Below are positions 5,056 to 5,154 of a DNA stretch of 5,154 bases, one piece after another (the first letter of the stretch is position 1; the number at the start of each line of letters is the position of its first letter). Source of the stretch: CAYJXJ01 sp964374095. GTDB taxonomy: Bacteria; Elusimicrobiota; Elusimicrobia; UBA1565; UBA9628. Both the position numbers and the translations under genes were made by a program. The notes under the pieces are model-generated. The model saw only the letters and a program-made list of their open reading frames with translations, did not search any database and was not told the origin of the DNA. The stretch lies in the NCBI GenBank assembly GCA_964374095.1, contig CAYJXJ010000261.1:1-5154 (forward strand), written 5' to 3'.

Positions 5056-5099
5056 GCATAACGCCGCGCTCTGCGGCGCGCGCTATAAGGACGATCCTC
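5056..5099 (-). repeat. Partial attC-like site 3 (same blocks as site 1)
   Basis: GCATAAC (5056-5062; GTTATGC on the minus strand) is followed at exactly the spacing of site 1 by CTATAAGG and TCCTC. TAACGCC, CTATAAGG and TCCTC begin at offsets 0, 24 and 36 in both sites (3796/3820/3832 and 5059/5083/5095). A 6-bp all-GC hairpin (CGCCGC, 5062-5067, with GCGGCG, 5073-5078) lies within. I cannot find the matching second arm with a GTT box at the expected distance near 5127, so the site is degenerate, hybrid, or something other than a full attC. Confidence 0.4.
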
Positions 5100-5154
5100 T
5101 TGGCCGACCAGGTTCGGATGGGAGGCGTAGATGGTGTGGAGGTCCATCGTTTCC
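5100..5154. other. Right edge, no supported gene
   Basis: A minus-strand frame is open from the window edge and runs on antisense to hicAB, but I recognise no protein family in its first 40 or so residues. It could be the tail of a gene outside the window, or non-coding sequence next to site 3. Confidence 0.4.

Larger units (their letters stand above)
4476..5061 (+). mobile_element. Putative integron gene cassette carrying hicAB (gene orientation opposite to array)
   Basis: About 586 bases lie between the predicted crossover of the partial site 3 and that of site 2, again cassette-sized with one toxin-antitoxin operon. The pair is transcribed on the + strand whereas the sites orient the array on the minus strand. 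A backwards toxin-antitoxin cassette with its own promoter is tolerated because it does not depend on array transcription. The right boundary is less certain because site 3 is incomplete. Composition is AT-richer than the left half of the window, suggesting a separate origin. Confidence 0.42.

Noticed and set aside
5062..5078. GC-rich hairpin after hicB as a transcription terminator
   Set aside because: The stem (CGCCGC/GCGGCG) is not followed by a T-run on either strand and sits 55 bases past the stop. It fits better as part of the partial attC-like site.
3793..5099. CRISPR array or REP elements as explanation for the repeats
   Set aside because: The three copies are hundreds of bases apart with genes between them, only short blocks are identical, and the bulged stem with AAC/GTT ends matches attC better than REP or CRISPR repeats.
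4539..5147. 202-residue minus-strand open frame across hicAB
   Set aside because: It is antisense to two clearly recognised genes and runs into attC-like site 2. Its first 40 or so residues could belong to something off the window, but I recognise no family.

Overview
The window is a GC-rich bacterial segment of two unlike halves. A sampled 60-base line in the glycosidase gene is 44/60 G+C. The left part (1-2935, + strand) holds the rear of a two-domain vicinal-oxygen-chelate (VOC) dioxygenase/epimerase-like protein. It is followed, with a 4-base GTGA overlap, by a secreted family-3 glycoside hydrolase. The secreted beta-glucosidase-type enzyme points to a polysaccharide- or oligosaccharide-using heterotroph. 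I cannot assign a phylum from the sequence.

From 2972 rightwards the content is accessory. It comprises a minus-strand ADP-ribosylglycohydrolase (2972-3778), a minus-strand Phd/YefM-RelE/ParE toxin-antitoxin pair (3903-4405) and a plus-strand hicAB pair (4615-5006). The hicAB region is clearly AT-richer than the left half (29/60 G+C in a sampled line). Between and beside these modules lie sites with the layout of integron attC recombination sites. Two are well formed (3793-3868 and 4470-4544): AAC/GTT outer boxes, a short unpaired spacer, a long GC-rich stem and two extrahelical bases, both on the same arm. A third, incomplete copy (about 5056-5099) keeps three blocks of the first site in exact register. 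The sites divide the right part into two cassette-sized units of about 677 and 586 bases, each carrying one toxin-antitoxin pair. My reading is a stretch of gene cassettes, either the far end of a chromosomal integron or an attC cluster without an integrase. The array reads on the minus strand, and the ADP-ribosylglycohydrolase starts only about 20 bases past the last crossover point. No integrase gene is visible here.

Regulation is readable at both toxin-antitoxin pairs. The Phd/YefM gene is preceded by two TGTACA palindromes whose centres are 12 bases apart, an arrangement known from yefM-yoeB operators. hicAB has two promoter candidates: one upstream, and one whose predicted start falls in the hicA start codon and so might make mainly antitoxin. 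Three genes start with GTG, and all three adjacent same-strand gene pairs overlap by 4 bases (GTGA or ATGA), which suggests translational coupling.
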